DNA from: Burkholderiales bacterium RIFCSPLOWO2_12_FULL_61_40
GTDB taxonomy: Bacteria > Pseudomonadota > Gammaproteobacteria > Burkholderiales > Burkholderiaceae_C
DNA length: 64,000 nt
Reading direction: 5' to 3'
NCBI GenBank assembly: GCA_001770935.1
Contig: MESI01000102.1
Location: 115,479 to 179,478 of the forward strand
The first letter of the stretch is position 1. Each line of letters starts with the position of its first letter. The notes beneath the pieces are model-generated. The model saw only the letters and a list, made by a program, of their open reading frames with translations. It searched no databases and had not been told where the DNA came from. Shown piece by piece: positions 1-8,612 of this stretch. Both the position numbers and the translations under genes were made by a program.

Positions 1-101
1 GTAGGCACCGCAATAATCCCCCCCTTTTCCAGCAAAGACACGGCTTGCTTGAGCAAACGGGGCTGGGGATTGTCGGGGTGGACTTCAAAGTATTGCGCCA
101 T
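1..101 (-). CDS. L-threonylcarbamoyladenylate synthase family protein (Sua5/YciO/YrdC), 5' part only
   Basis: Read on the minus strand from an ATG at 101, the frame stays open to the window edge and encodes MAQYFEVHPDNP, then a segment ending KGGIIAVPT. That N-terminus is typical of the Sua5/YciO/YrdC family, whose members make threonylcarbamoyl-AMP from threonine, bicarbonate and ATP for tRNA t6A37. YciO-type paralogues also exist, so the exact subfamily cannot be settled from 33 residues. It lies 35 nt downstream of the PHP phosphatase gene on the same strand, an adjacency I know from other betaproteobacteria, so the two are probably cotranscribed. The rest of the gene is outside the window. 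Confidence 0.72.
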   Translation of the reverse strand, partial: MAQYFEVHPDNPQPRLLKQAVSLLEKGGIIAVP

Positions 102-136
102 GCGGTGGAGTGTGTCTGGAAAACGGGTTTAGCCGC

Positions 137-991
137 TTATTGAATGCGGGATGCGAGTACGTCCCATACGGGCGTGAGATTGCCGGGCAGGTAGGGCAGT
201 GTGCCGAGTTCGGTGTGGCTTTCATCGGGGCTGTGGAAGTCGCTCCCCCGCGATGCAACCAGCCCGAATTCCCGGGCCAGTTCGGCATAGGTCAGGTACT
301 CGGCAGCGGTGTGGCTACCCGTAACCACCTCTACCCCTTGGCCACCGTGGCCCTTGAACTCGGTGAACAGCGCGAACTCCTGGTTCGGGGTGAACTTGTA
401 CCGTGCCGGATGGGCAATCACCGCCATCCCTCCGGCCTGGGTGATCCAGGACACGGCATCTTTCAGCGTGGCCCAGCGGTGCGGTACAAATCCCGGCTTG
501 CCTTCAGTGAGGTATTTCCTGAAAACTTCGTTGGTTTCCTTGCAAACGCCGCTTTCCACCAAAAAACGGGCGAAATGGGTGCGGGAAATAAGCTCCGGGT
601 TGCCCACAAACTTCAGGGCGCCTTCATAAGCATCCTTGATGCCCACTTTGGCCAAACCATCCGACATTTCCATGGCGCGTTGTCCGCGTCCGCCCCGGGT
701 TTGGCGCAGACCTTGCAGCAACTGTGGATCATCGGCATCAAAACCCAGGCCCACGATATGGACCGTTTGGCCGATAAAGGTCACGGAAACTTCCGTTCCG
801 GTCAGGTATTTCATGCCGTGGGCCTTGGCAGCCGCCAGGGCGCGGTGTTGGCCACCCAGTTCATCGTGGTCCGTCAAGGCCCAAAGTTCCACGCCGTTGG
901 TGCTTGCGCGGTTCGCCAGGGCTTCGGGCGTGAGTGTGCCGTCCGATACGACAGAGTGGCAATGGAGGTCGGCGTTCAAAATGGTAGTCAC
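137..991 (-). CDS. rnm: PHP-domain phosphatase, RNase AM / 3',5'-nucleoside bisphosphate phosphatase type (YciV family)
   Basis: This 284-residue protein begins with the PHP signature DLHCHSVVSDGTLTP, followed by LTDHDELGG and a later TGTEVS. It has the C-terminal metal ligands of the family in VIAHPARYK and ASRGSDFHSP. Family members are cytoplasmic metal-dependent enzymes; E. coli RNase AM (YciV) hydrolyses 3',5'-nucleoside bisphosphates and trims 5' ends of small RNAs such as 5S rRNA. Length and motif order fit that group. The ATG at 991 is the obvious start because the PHP motif begins only eight residues in. It is transcribed toward the threonylcarbamoyl-AMP synthase-family gene. Confidence 0.86.
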   Translation of the reverse strand: MTTILNADLHCHSVVSDGTLTPEALANRASTNGVELWALTDHDELGGQHRALAAAKAHGMKYLTGTEVSVTFIGQTVHIVGLGFDADDPQLLQGLRQTRGGRGQRAMEMSDGLAKVGIKDAYEGALKFVGNPELISRTHFARFLVESGVCKETNEVFRKYLTEGKPGFVPHRWATLKDAVSWITQAGGMAVIAHPARYKFTPNQEFALFTEFKGHGGQGVEVVTGSHTAAEYLTYAELAREFGLVASRGSDFHSPDESHTELGTLPYLPGNLTPVWDVLASRIQ

Positions 992-1048
992 AACACCATT
1001 TTAGGCCTTAGTCCGGGCTGCCGTCCTATCGCAAGCAGGCTCCTCCCC

Positions 1049-1714
1049 TTAGAAATCAGGAGGGCACTCAAATGCCACGGTGTTGCCATTGAGCGGGTGT
1101 GGAAATGCCAGTGCGCTGGCGTGGAGCAACAATCTTGGCGCCATGGCCGCAACCGTGGCCGGTGCGTACAAGGAATCCCCCACGATGGGGTGGCCAATGG
1201 CCTGCAAGTGCACCCGCAGCTGGTGGGACCGACCGGTGACGGGCTCCAACTCTATCTCTGTGGTCTGGCGGTGTTTATCGAACTGCCTACTGCGCCAGCG
1301 GGTGACACTGGCCTGGCCGCGGTGGTGGTCAATCACCCGCAATGGCCGATGGGGCCAGTCCACGATGATGGGCAGATCGATCACCTTCCAAGTGTCTTCT
1401 TGTGTGAACAACTCGCCAAAGACCACCGCAACATAACGCTTGTGCACCAATCTGGTCGCAAAGGCATGGTTCAGCGTGCGTTGTGCCGCCGCGCCCCGTG
1501 CCATGACAACCAGGCCAGACGTGGCCATATCCAGGCGATGCACCACCAGGGCGTCGGCATAGAGGTGTTGGACGCGCGCACTCAGGCAGTCCTGTTTGTC
1601 CGGCCCCCGTCCTGGCACGGACAACAAACCGGAGGGTTTGTGGAGCACCACCATGCTGGGGTCCACATAGACCACCTGAACCTCGCCTCCGGCAGGGGTT
1701 GCGTCAGCTGGCAT
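1049..1714 (-). CDS. rluA: RluA-family RNA pseudouridine synthase
   Basis: The 221-residue product carries the RluA catalytic motif VVHRLDMATSGL with its conserved aspartate, preceded by VDPSMVVLHKPSGLLSVPG and followed by the C-terminal box GRSHQLRVHL and GHPIVGDSLY. There is no S4 domain, and the length matches E. coli RluA (219 residues), which modifies U746 of 23S rRNA and U32 of certain tRNAs. Target specificity is inferred from length and motifs only. Its start codon overlaps the last 11 bases of the upstream histidine kinase gene, so translation is probably coupled. Confidence 0.84.
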   Translation of the reverse strand: MPADATPAGGEVQVVYVDPSMVVLHKPSGLLSVPGRGPDKQDCLSARVQHLYADALVVHRLDMATSGLVVMARGAAAQRTLNHAFATRLVHKRYVAVVFGELFTQEDTWKVIDLPIIVDWPHRPLRVIDHHRGQASVTRWRSRQFDKHRQTTEIELEPVTGRSHQLRVHLQAIGHPIVGDSLYAPATVAAMAPRLLLHASALAFPHPLNGNTVAFECPPDF

Positions 1715-3920
1715 CGCGGTCGGATATCAGGCGTTGCACGGTTTCACAGAGTTCATTGACATCATTGGGCTTGTAAATAAGGGCGCTGGCGCCGCCTTGC
1801 ATGGCGCTGTGTTCAATTTCAGGCGTGACGTACCCGGATGCCAGGGCGACCGGAAGGTCCGGTCGAATTTCCTTGGCCTCGCGCAACAGGTCAAGTCCGC
1901 TAAAGCCGGGCATGTTGTAGTCGGTGACCAGCAAGTCAAATGCCAGGGGGGCGGCTTGCAGGGCTGATCGGGCTTCTCGGGGGTCGGTGAACGCGGTGAC
2001 CACAAAACCCTTGCGGGTCAGAACCCGTGTCACCAAAAACACCAATGCCTGGTCGTCATCCACGTACATCACATGCCGACCCTGGCCCTGGACGCGTGTG
2101 GCAGGTGCGGGTTCGGCGCTGGCAACGAGCTTCTCCTGGGTACTTGGAAAATACAGGGTGAACTCGCTGCCTTGCCCAGGGGTGCTTTTAACGTCGATGC
2201 CGCCCTGGTGCGTCTGCATGATGCCATGCACCACGGAGAGGCCCAGCCCGGTTCCCTGTCCGACCTGGCGTGTGGTGAAAAAAGGTTCAAAAATCCGTTC
2301 CAGGGTCGCGGGGGACATGCCATTGCCCGTATCACGCACGGTCAGAGTGACGTAGCGTGCAGGCGGTAACCCGATGCGGTTGCCAGTGGCGTGGTTGAGT
2401 TCAGCCGCCTCCAGCTCCACAGTGACCGAGCCCCTTTCTGCACCAATGGCCAGAATCGCATTGGTGCATAAATTCAGCAGTGCCTGCTCTACCTGGGTGG
2501 CATCTGCCAATACCGGCGCGCTGTCCTTGGGCACCACCACCTGCAAGCTGACCGATGGAGGCAGCGTTACTTTGACCAAGCGGGCGGTTTCATGCACGAT
2601 TTCGGCCAGCTGAATGGCTGTCCTTTTGGGCCGCTCATTGCGGCTAAACGTCAAGATCTGGCGGACCAGATCGCGCGCCCGACGGCCGGCTTTGTCGATT
2701 TCCTGCAGGCTGGGCAGTGCCGGTGAATCGAAGGCAGTGTCTTGTTTGGCCAAGTCGACATTGCCCAGTATGGCGCTCAGGATATTGTTGAAGTCGTGGG
2801 CTATGCCACCGGCCATCGTGCCCATGGCCTGCATTTTTTGCGACTCCCGCAACTGGGTTTCCAGTGCCAGGCGTTGGGCTTCGGCCAACTTCTTGGCCGT
2901 CAGATCACGGGCGAAGATGGTTTTGACATGGCCATACAGGCCATTTTCGGAGCGCCACTCTTTTTCTGTCAGTGGCGTATTCAACAGCGGGGGGCGCGGC
3001 CGCAGGCGCCGTTCAAAAGTCACGCTGATTTCGACAAAAATTTCCGCTCCGAGCAGCGTGGTGGCTTGAAACTCTCCCAGCAGGGCATGCACCGGCACCG
3101 TGTTGGTGGCCAATGCGGTTTCCACTGCGGGCAGAAAACGCCCCAGTTTGCTGCCCAAGGCCAGGTCCACCGGGCACTGGAACAGGGCGGTGGCCGCAGG
3201 ATTAAAGACGGTGATGCACTGGTTTTCATCAATGCACAGGATGGCATCCAGCGACGAGTTGATGATGGCCGCCATGCGGTTTTCGCTGAGCAGCAAGTCT
3301 TCATTGCGTTGCCGCAGGATGGAGGCGCTTTCTTGCAGCGCAAACCGCTGGGCCAACAAAGGGCCTTGGTCAATGATGGCGCAGATGAAGTGCGCCAACT
3401 CATTCTGCGGGCTCTCGATGCGGGCAATATGCAGGTCACCGGTGAACACCCCTTTGGAGCCCGCAAGGAAAACGACTTCATTGATCTGGCTGGTGCCTTC
3501 CGATTTGGCGCTGAGAAAAGAAACAGCCACATCGTCGGTGTGGTCCGCACTGATAAAAGGCAGCAGAAAATTCAGCGGGGGGTCACTCTCCAGCGGTTGG
3601 AAGTGCCGCAAGGCCATGGCATTGCTGGCCAGCACCAGGCCCTCTTCGTCCACCACCATCAAGGCCAGAGGGACGTTGGAAAACAAGGTGGCAAATCGCT
3701 CCGAAGCCCCTTCCGCCTCTTGTTGGCTGTAGCGCAAAGCCTTGTTTTGAATCTCCAGTTCGGCCTGGTATTTGCGCAGATCCTCGATCATTTGCGCAGG
3801 TGCGTAGCCCTCCACAATCAAATGCTGCGCAATGCGCTCCTCTTTGCCAAAGGGGTGTTCCGGACGGGAGATCAGCTGGAATTTTTTACGGCGCGAGAGG
3901 GGGCTCATACGTTGGGACAT
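1704..3920 (-). CDS. hybrid sensor histidine kinase with two PAS-like domains and a C-terminal receiver
   Basis: Predicted length is 738 residues from the ATG at 3920. A short coiled-coil-like segment (about 45-75) precedes two PAS-like regions (about 75-190 and 215-340). The dimerisation/phosphoacceptor region contains GGIAHDFNN with the likely phosphorylated His near 375. The ATPase has an N-box near 487, DTGNGMSP and GTGLGLSVVHG. A receiver domain (about 615-735) has VDDD, the phospho-acceptor Asp near 667 in VTDYNMPG, and a conserved Lys near 717. No transmembrane segment is evident, so it is probably cytosolic. The frame stays open upstream to 4247, but that part only mirrors the ushA gene in another frame, so I trimmed it. 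The signal sensed and the output partner are unknown; no response-regulator gene with an output domain is adjacent. Confidence 0.83.
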   Translation of the reverse strand: MSQRMSPLSRRKKFQLISRPEHPFGKEERIAQHLIVEGYAPAQMIEDLRKYQAELEIQNKALRYSQQEAEGASERFATLFSNVPLALMVVDEEGLVLASNAMALRHFQPLESDPPLNFLLPFISADHTDDVAVSFLSAKSEGTSQINEVVFLAGSKGVFTGDLHIARIESPQNELAHFICAIIDQGPLLAQRFALQESASILRQRNEDLLLSENRMAAIINSSLDAILCIDENQCITVFNPAATALFQCPVDLALGSKLGRFLPAVETALATNTVPVHALLGEFQATTLLGAEIFVEISVTFERRLRPRPPLLNTPLTEKEWRSENGLYGHVKTIFARDLTAKKLAEAQRLALETQLRESQKMQAMGTMAGGIAHDFNNILSAILGNVDLAKQDTAFDSPALPSLQEIDKAGRRARDLVRQILTFSRNERPKRTAIQLAEIVHETARLVKVTLPPSVSLQVVVPKDSAPVLADATQVEQALLNLCTNAILAIGAERGSVTVELEAAELNHATGNRIGLPPARYVTLTVRDTGNGMSPATLERIFEPFFTTRQVGQGTGLGLSVVHGIMQTHQGGIDVKSTPGQGSEFTLYFPSTQEKLVASAEPAPATRVQGQGRHVMYVDDDQALVFLVTRVLTRKGFVVTAFTDPREARSALQAAPLAFDLLVTDYNMPGFSGLDLLREAKEIRPDLPVALASGYVTPEIEHSAMQGGASALIYKPNDVNELCETVQRLISDRDAS

Positions 3921-3979
3921 CTCATGCACCCACAGCCGGGATTGCCATGGGGCGTATGTTGGTGGCTGTCCACACCATT

Positions 3980-5611
3980 CTAGTTTCGAAGTACGTTGTT
4001 GCCTGGCTGGAAGCGCATGGTGTTCAACGGGCTGTTGGCGGCGATGAAGGCGCGCAAGACTTCGGCATCCACGTACCCGGTGTTGGCATAGCTTGTGTGC
4101 CCGGTCAGTTTGGGATAGCCATCGCCGCCAGTCGCGACAAAGTTGTTGACCGCCATGCGGTAGGTTTTGGCCGGGTCTATGGCCTGGCCCTGGATGCTGG
4201 CCTCCTTGAGTATTCCCCCGGTGATCAACAGCCGGATGCCTGCCCATTGCGGGAAGGCGCCCGACCCGGGGCTCATTTTGGCGGCCACTCCCAGGTAGTC
4301 CAAGACCTCCTGGCCGCTTAAGTCCACGGTGGCAATCGTGTTGCCAAAGGGTTGGACCTTCAGCACGTCGCGGTAGGTGATGGTGCCTGCCGGGAGCGAG
4401 TCACGTATGCCCCCTGCGTTCACCAGGGCAAAGTCGGCCCGCGTTCTCTCCATCATGGCCAGACCAACCAGAACCCCGAGCGACGTCGGTTGGCTGCGCA
4501 CCAGGGCCCGGTCTCCCTGCAGTAGGGCATCGCTGCTTCCCACCGGGGACAGTAGCTTTTGTTGGCCAAAATCCTGGTGAGGCTGCAGCAATTCCAGCAT
4601 GGCCTTGTTTTCCGGGATTTCGCCGGTGTAGGGCTTCAAAGGGGCAGTGCCATCGGTAGTTTTGACCGGTTTTTTCAGGTTGATGGGAATGAGTGAATAC
4701 TTCTCCAGCGTGAATTTGCCGTTGCGGTAGGTGAAGTCGGCCCGCCCCAGGTACTTGCCCCATTCGTGGGCCTGCACGATCCAGGTGCCGTTTTGCCGGT
4801 CGGGCTGGCAGCCCTGGCCAGGAACATAGGCGCGGTCCAGCACGTTTTCCGCTTTCATGCAGGCGGGGTTTTGCGTGTGGCCACCCACCACCAGATCAAT
4901 GCCCTGGACCGAACGTGCCATTTCCACGTCACCCGGGGCCTGGGTCCCGTGCTTGCCGTTCTCGTAGTGGCCCATATGGGTGGCGGCAATCACAACATCG
5001 GCTTGGCTGCGCAACTCAGGGACCAGCTTGGCGGCTTCCTGGATCGGGCTGAGAAACTTCAGATCGCGGATGTTGTCGGGATGCACCATTTTCTGGGTGT
5101 CTTCGGTGGTCAAACCCAACACGGCCACCCGCAGTCCACCCAGGTTGAAAATTTTGTAGGGTTCGAACATCCGCTCGCTTCCGCGGTAGATATTGGCCGA
5201 CAGCATGGGAAAGTTGGCCAACGCACGCTGCATTTTCAAAACCGAGGGACTTTTGTCAAACTCATGGTTGCCCACCGCCATGGCGTCGTAGCCCAGCAGG
5301 TTCATGCCCTTGAAGTCGGGTACGGCATCTTGCAGATCGGATTCCGGTATGCCAGTGTTCACATCCCCGCCATCCAGGAGCAGGCTGTAACCCCCGGCGG
5401 CGCTGACTTCCTGGCGAATGGTGTCCACCACGGTTTTACGTGCCGCCATGCCGTATTCGCCATCACGGTTTTTCCAGAACCGGCCGTGGTGGTCGTTGGT
5501 GTGCAGCACCGTGAGGCGGTAGCTGGTGTCCGGGCGGGTCGGTGGCGTGTGGGTGCAGGCGGATAAGGCCAAAAGGCCGGCAAGGCCTAGGGCAGGTTGC
5601 GTGATTTGCAT
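3980..5611 (-). CDS. ushA: UshA-like 5'-nucleotidase / UDP-sugar hydrolase lipoprotein
   Basis: The protein (543 residues from ATG 5611) starts with a lipoprotein signal ending in LLALSAC, whose Cys is the likely lipidation site. The metallophosphatase domain follows with HTNDHHGRF, LLLDGGDVNTG, AVGNHEFD, ATHMGHY and VVGGHTQNP, the dinuclear metal ligands of the 5'-nucleotidase family. The C-terminal substrate domain contains NAGGIRDSLPAG and later NFVATGGDGYP. Family members act in the periplasm on extracellular nucleotides and UDP-sugars to salvage nucleosides and phosphate. The frame extends to a TTG at 5626, but the ATG gives a standard signal peptide. It ends 59 nt before the histidine kinase gene on the same strand. 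Confidence 0.88.
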   Translation of the reverse strand: MQITQPALGLAGLLALSACTHTPPTRPDTSYRLTVLHTNDHHGRFWKNRDGEYGMAARKTVVDTIRQEVSAAGGYSLLLDGGDVNTGIPESDLQDAVPDFKGMNLLGYDAMAVGNHEFDKSPSVLKMQRALANFPMLSANIYRGSERMFEPYKIFNLGGLRVAVLGLTTEDTQKMVHPDNIRDLKFLSPIQEAAKLVPELRSQADVVIAATHMGHYENGKHGTQAPGDVEMARSVQGIDLVVGGHTQNPACMKAENVLDRAYVPGQGCQPDRQNGTWIVQAHEWGKYLGRADFTYRNGKFTLEKYSLIPINLKKPVKTTDGTAPLKPYTGEIPENKAMLELLQPHQDFGQQKLLSPVGSSDALLQGDRALVRSQPTSLGVLVGLAMMERTRADFALVNAGGIRDSLPAGTITYRDVLKVQPFGNTIATVDLSGQEVLDYLGVAAKMSPGSGAFPQWAGIRLLITGGILKEASIQGQAIDPAKTYRMAVNNFVATGGDGYPKLTGHTSYANTGYVDAEVLRAFIAANSPLNTMRFQPGNNVLRN

Positions 5612-5756
5612 AGGTAGGGATGGCAATGGGACGTTGGTGGGGAGAATACTACTGCCAGTGCCCTCAGGGAGCTGGTGCGCTACACAGATGGGAGGGGGCG
5701 GGTAAACTCAGGTTCTTTTAGCCGCACGCGACCGCGATGGTTTGGGAGTTTTTAAA

Positions 5757-6170
5757 ATGGCCGGTTTATCAGCGGGTTCGCCCACGCCACAGGATTTGAC
5801 GGTTCACAGCCAATCACGCGTGTTGGAGGTGAGTTTTTCCGATGGAGCGCATTTCCGGATTCCGTTTGAGTTGATGCGGGTGTATTCCCCGTCGGCCGAG
5901 GTCCAGGGACACGGAGCAGGCCAGGAAACCCTGCAGACCGGCAAGCGCCATGTGAACCTGGAGGCGCTGGAGCCGGTGGGCAATTACGCGGTGCAGCCCC
6001 GTTTCTCGGACGGGCATGACAGCGGTATTTTTTCCTGGGATTACCTGTATTTTTTAGGCTCGCAGCAAGCGCGTTTGTGGCAGGATTACGCCGACAAGCT
6101 CCAGGCCGCCGGGGTGGAGCGGGACGCCCCCATGCCAGCCAAGGCGGGGCACGGTTGTGCCAACCATTGA
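5757..6170 (+). CDS. DUF971 / gamma-butyrobetaine hydroxylase-like N-terminal domain protein
   Basis: This 137-residue protein matches the DUF971 pattern: HSQSRVLEVSFSDG, then FRIPFELMRVYSPSAEV, and finally SDGHDSGIFSWDYLY. In eukaryotes the fold is the N-terminal domain of gamma-butyrobetaine hydroxylase; stand-alone bacterial copies occur beside ubiE in many proteobacteria and have been suggested to bind metal or iron-sulfur clusters. The ATG at 5757 is preferred because GGGAG lies 8 nt upstream; the frame opens slightly earlier at a TTG. It precedes ubiE by 81 nt containing one dispersed element copy. Its molecular function is not known. Confidence 0.82.
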   Translation: MAGLSAGSPTPQDLTVHSQSRVLEVSFSDGAHFRIPFELMRVYSPSAEVQGHGAGQETLQTGKRHVNLEALEPVGNYAVQPRFSDGHDSGIFSWDYLYFLGSQQARLWQDYADKLQAAGVERDAPMPAKAGHGCANH

Positions 6171-6180
6171 AGCCATGCTT

Positions 6181-6240
6181 TGCTATCAATAACGTAGCTG
6201 CTTGCGCACTGTATATGCGGGCTGCAGCCATTTTTAATAT
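6181..6240 (+). repeat. dispersed intergenic element, copy 1 (before ubiE)
   Basis: This is one of six related copies in the window. The recognisable core is GTAGCTGCTTGCGCA, then a short variable stretch, then ATGCGGGCTGCAGCC. It fills almost the whole gap between the DUF971 gene and ubiE and ends 11 nt before the ubiE ATG. The ubiE 5' untranslated region, which has no clear Shine-Dalgarno sequence, is therefore largely built from the element and its AT-rich tail. Confidence 0.72.
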
Positions 6241-6251
6241 AAATTTTTGAC

Positions 6252-6983
6252 ATGACAACAACTCACTTTGGTTTTCAATCGGTGGACGAGGCCGAGAAGG
6301 CGCGCCATGTGCGCGGTGTTTTTGACTCGGTTGCGCCCAAGTACGACCTGATGAACGACCTGATGTCTGTCGGTCTGCATCGGGTCTGGAAGGCCTACAC
6401 CCTGCAGGTGGCGAATCTGCACGAGGGGGATAAGGCCCTGGACATTGCCGGGGGTACGGGTGACTTGGCACTGGCGTTTTCCAAGAAGGTCGGGAAAACC
6501 GGTCAGGTCGTGCACACCGACATCAATGAAGCCATGCTGCGCACCGGGCGCAATCGCCTGCTGGATGCGGGCGTGGTGCTTCCCACCCTGGTTTGCGACG
6601 CCGAGAAGCTGCCATTTCCCGACAACTATTTCAATGTGGTGAGCGTGGCTTTTGGTTTGCGCAACATGACCCATAAAGACGTGGCGCTGGCGGAGATGAA
6701 CCGTGTCCTCAAACCCGGTGGCAAATTGCTGGTGCTGGAGTTTTCCAAAGTGGCGCCTCCGCTCGAAAAACTCTATGACTGGTATTCCTTCAAAATTCTG
6801 CCTACACTGGGCAAACTGGTGGCCGGGGACGATGCAAGTTACCGTTACCTGGCGGAGTCCATCCGCATGCATCCCAGCCAACAAGAGCTAAAGGCCATGA
6901 TGCACAAAGGTGGATTCGGCCATGTGGATTACCACAACATGTCAGGTGGCGTAGTGGCATTGCATGTTGGAATCAAGTGCTGA
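6252..6983 (+). CDS. ubiE: bifunctional demethylmenaquinone / 2-methoxy-6-polyprenyl-benzoquinol methyltransferase
   Basis: The product is 243 residues, the usual UbiE length. It has the UbiE signature [20 protein letters not shown], the SAM-binding motif [13 protein letters not shown], and the downstream family block [16 protein letters not shown]. UbiE adds the C-methyl group in ubiquinone (and, where present, menaquinone) biosynthesis and works at the membrane-associated Ubi complex. It opens a plus-strand run that also contains ubiJ and ubiB, other components of the same pathway. The start at 6252 gives the canonical N-terminus. Confidence 0.95.
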   Translation: MTTTHFGFQSVDEAEKARHVRGVFDSVAPKYDLMNDLMSVGLHRVWKAYTLQVANLHEGDKALDIAGGTGDLALAFSKKVGKTGQVVHTDINEAMLRTGRNRLLDAGVVLPTLVCDAEKLPFPDNYFNVVSVAFGLRNMTHKDVALAEMNRVLKPGGKLLVLEFSKVAPPLEKLYDWYSFKILPTLGKLVAGDDASYRYLAESIRMHPSQQELKAMMHKGGFGHVDYHNMSGGVVALHVGIKC

Positions 6984-7010
6984 GGCTTGTATACATCTAA
7001 GTAAGCCTCA
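6981..7010. other. inverted repeat spanning the ubiE stop codon
   Basis: TGAGGCTT at 6981-6988 is perfectly complementary to AAGCCTCA at 7003-7010, giving an 8-bp stem with a 14-nt loop. The left arm includes the ubiE stop codon. A T-run follows only at 7023-7029, too far away for a standard intrinsic terminator. It may protect the mRNA 3' end or attenuate transcription into the next gene. Confidence 0.35.
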
Positions 7011-7040
7011 CCTACAGATATTGGTTTTTTTGGAGACATC

Positions 7041-8015
7041 ATGAAAATTTGGACTTTGGTTTTAACGGCAGTGCTTGCGTTGTCGGGCTTCAATGCTGAG
7101 GCCGCCAGGCGATTGGGCGGCGGCAAGTCCATGGGCCAGCAATCCAGCAACGTGACAAAGCGTGAGGCCGCTCCGTCCCAAGGGACGGCCAACGGTGCTG
7201 CAGCCAAGCCCGCACCTGCAACACCACCGGTGGCAGCACCCAAAAAGCCTTGGGGCGCCATGCTGGGCGGTTTGGCAGCAGGACTGGGCTTGGCATGGCT
7301 GGCCAATTCCCTGGGCTTGGGGGGACTGGGCGCCGGAATTGCGCAGTTCCTGATGTTTGCATTGCTTGCCGTGGGCATCATGATGGCTGTGAGATGGTTT
7401 ATGCGCAATCGCCGTCCGGCCGTGTCGCAGCAGGCCAGTCCTTTTGCATTTCAAGGTGCGGGCCCTGCGCCCGTATCGGTGTCTGAATCCAAGCCCTACC
7501 GCCCTGAAAATGTAGGCAACGATGCCTCTGCACGGCCATGGGAGCGCAACACCATGCCATTCGAGGCGGCACCTGCAGCGTCCGGCTCCATGATCGGCTC
7601 CGGATTGGCGGGTTCGCAGTCCTGGGGTGTTCCGGCAGGTTTTGACAGCGAGGGATTCCTCAAAGCCGCAAAAGCCAATTTTGTGACGCTGCAGGCGGCG
7701 TGGGACAAATCCGATGTGTCGTCCTTGCGGGCCATGATGACCGATACCATGCTGCGTGAAATTCAAGCCCAGCTGGCAGAGCGTGAGACCCATACGGGGG
7801 GCGGCAGCAACCTGACCGATGTGGTCATGATTGAGGCGAGGTTGTTGGGGATTGAAGAGTTGGCCGACGAATACATGGCCAGCGTGGAGTTCTCCGGCAT
7901 GATCCGTGAGGAGCCATCGGCAGGACCCAGTCCATTCCGCGAGGTCTGGAATATGACCAAACCCCGCAGCGGCCCTGGTGGCTGGTTGGTGGCGGGAGTG
8001 CAGGCGCTGCAATAG
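7041..8015 (+). CDS. Tim44-like domain membrane protein
   Basis: The 324-residue protein has a signal/anchor (KIWTLVLTAVLALSGF) and an Ala/Pro-rich linker. A glycine-rich double hydrophobic stretch follows around residues 70-120 (LGGLAAGLGLAWLA, then FLMFALLAVGIMMAVRWF). The C-terminal Tim44-like domain spans roughly 215-320 (FLKAAKANFVTLQAAWD to GPGGWLVAGVQAL). The bacterial Tim44-like fold is related to the mitochondrial import motor subunit and to the inner-membrane assembly factor TimA, which points to a role in inner-membrane protein assembly. It sits between ubiE and ubiJ. The specific role in this organism is unknown. Confidence 0.82.
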   Translation: MKIWTLVLTAVLALSGFNAEAARRLGGGKSMGQQSSNVTKREAAPSQGTANGAAAKPAPATPPVAAPKKPWGAMLGGLAAGLGLAWLANSLGLGGLGAGIAQFLMFALLAVGIMMAVRWFMRNRRPAVSQQASPFAFQGAGPAPVSVSESKPYRPENVGNDASARPWERNTMPFEAAPAASGSMIGSGLAGSQSWGVPAGFDSEGFLKAAKANFVTLQAAWDKSDVSSLRAMMTDTMLREIQAQLAERETHTGGGSNLTDVVMIEARLLGIEELADEYMASVEFSGMIREEPSAGPSPFREVWNMTKPRSGPGGWLVAGVQALQ

Positions 8016-8054
8016 TCGGCGAAGCGGCCCGCATTCAGGGAATAATAGGGGGCT

Positions 8055-8612
8055 ATGGCAACACAGTCCCCTTTTTCTTTGGTGGAGGGTTTCCTCCAGA
8101 ATTTCAACCTTCCTATTGCACCGCCCGCTTGGGCGGTGGAAGAGACGCACCGGCGCACGGTGCTGCTGCTCAACCATGTGCTGATGCAGGAGCCCCAGGC
8201 CATGGAACGCCTGGCCCGGCAAAAAGGGCGTGTGGTGCTGGCCCAGTGGCGCATGTTCACCTTCAAGCTGCTGGTGACGCCTGCGGGGCTGTTTGATGTG
8301 GCTGCTGCCGAGGTGCAAGCCGATCTGACCCTGGAGGTGACCGAAGAATCCCCCTTTGCCATTGCCCAGGCGCTGATGCAGGGCGCTAAGCCCGCAGTGC
8401 GGATCGAAGGCGATGTTCAGCTCGCGGCCGATGTGAATTGGCTCGCAGACCATGTGCGTTGGGACATCGAAGAAGACCTGGCGCGCATCATGGGCGATGC
8501 ACCTGCCCATACACTGGCCCAAACCGCCCGCACCTTTGCGCAGGCGCTGCAGCAATTCGTGGGTGGACGCGCCGCTGCGGCGCGCAGTGGTGGTGACGGA
8601 CCCGCTGCATGA
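8055..8612 (+). CDS. ubiJ: ubiquinone biosynthesis accessory factor UbiJ (SCP2-like domain)
   Basis: The 185-residue protein has an SCP2-like lipid-binding region: [19 protein letters not shown] near the start, then [23 protein letters not shown]. The latter is a typical UbiJ block resembling IEGDVELAQ..AQLFK of known family members. UbiJ is a soluble accessory factor of the Ubi metabolon and is thought to present the hydrophobic quinone intermediate. The gene overlaps ubiB by ATGA, so the two are translationally coupled, as in many proteobacteria. The C-terminus ends in a short Ala/Gly-rich tail. Confidence 0.84.
   Translation: MATQSPFSLVEGFLQNFNLPIAPPAWAVEETHRRTVLLLNHVLMQEPQAMERLARQKGRVVLAQWRMFTFKLLVTPAGLFDVAAAEVQADLTLEVTEESPFAIAQALMQGAKPAVRIEGDVQLAADVNWLADHVRWDIEEDLARIMGDAPAHTLAQTARTFAQALQQFVGGRAAAARSGGDGPAA

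Noticed and set aside
3921..4247. N-terminal extension of the histidine kinase gene
   Set aside because: The frame stays open upstream, but the extra residues (Arg/His/Gln-rich, no domain) are the alternate frame of ushA; the kinase starts at 3920.
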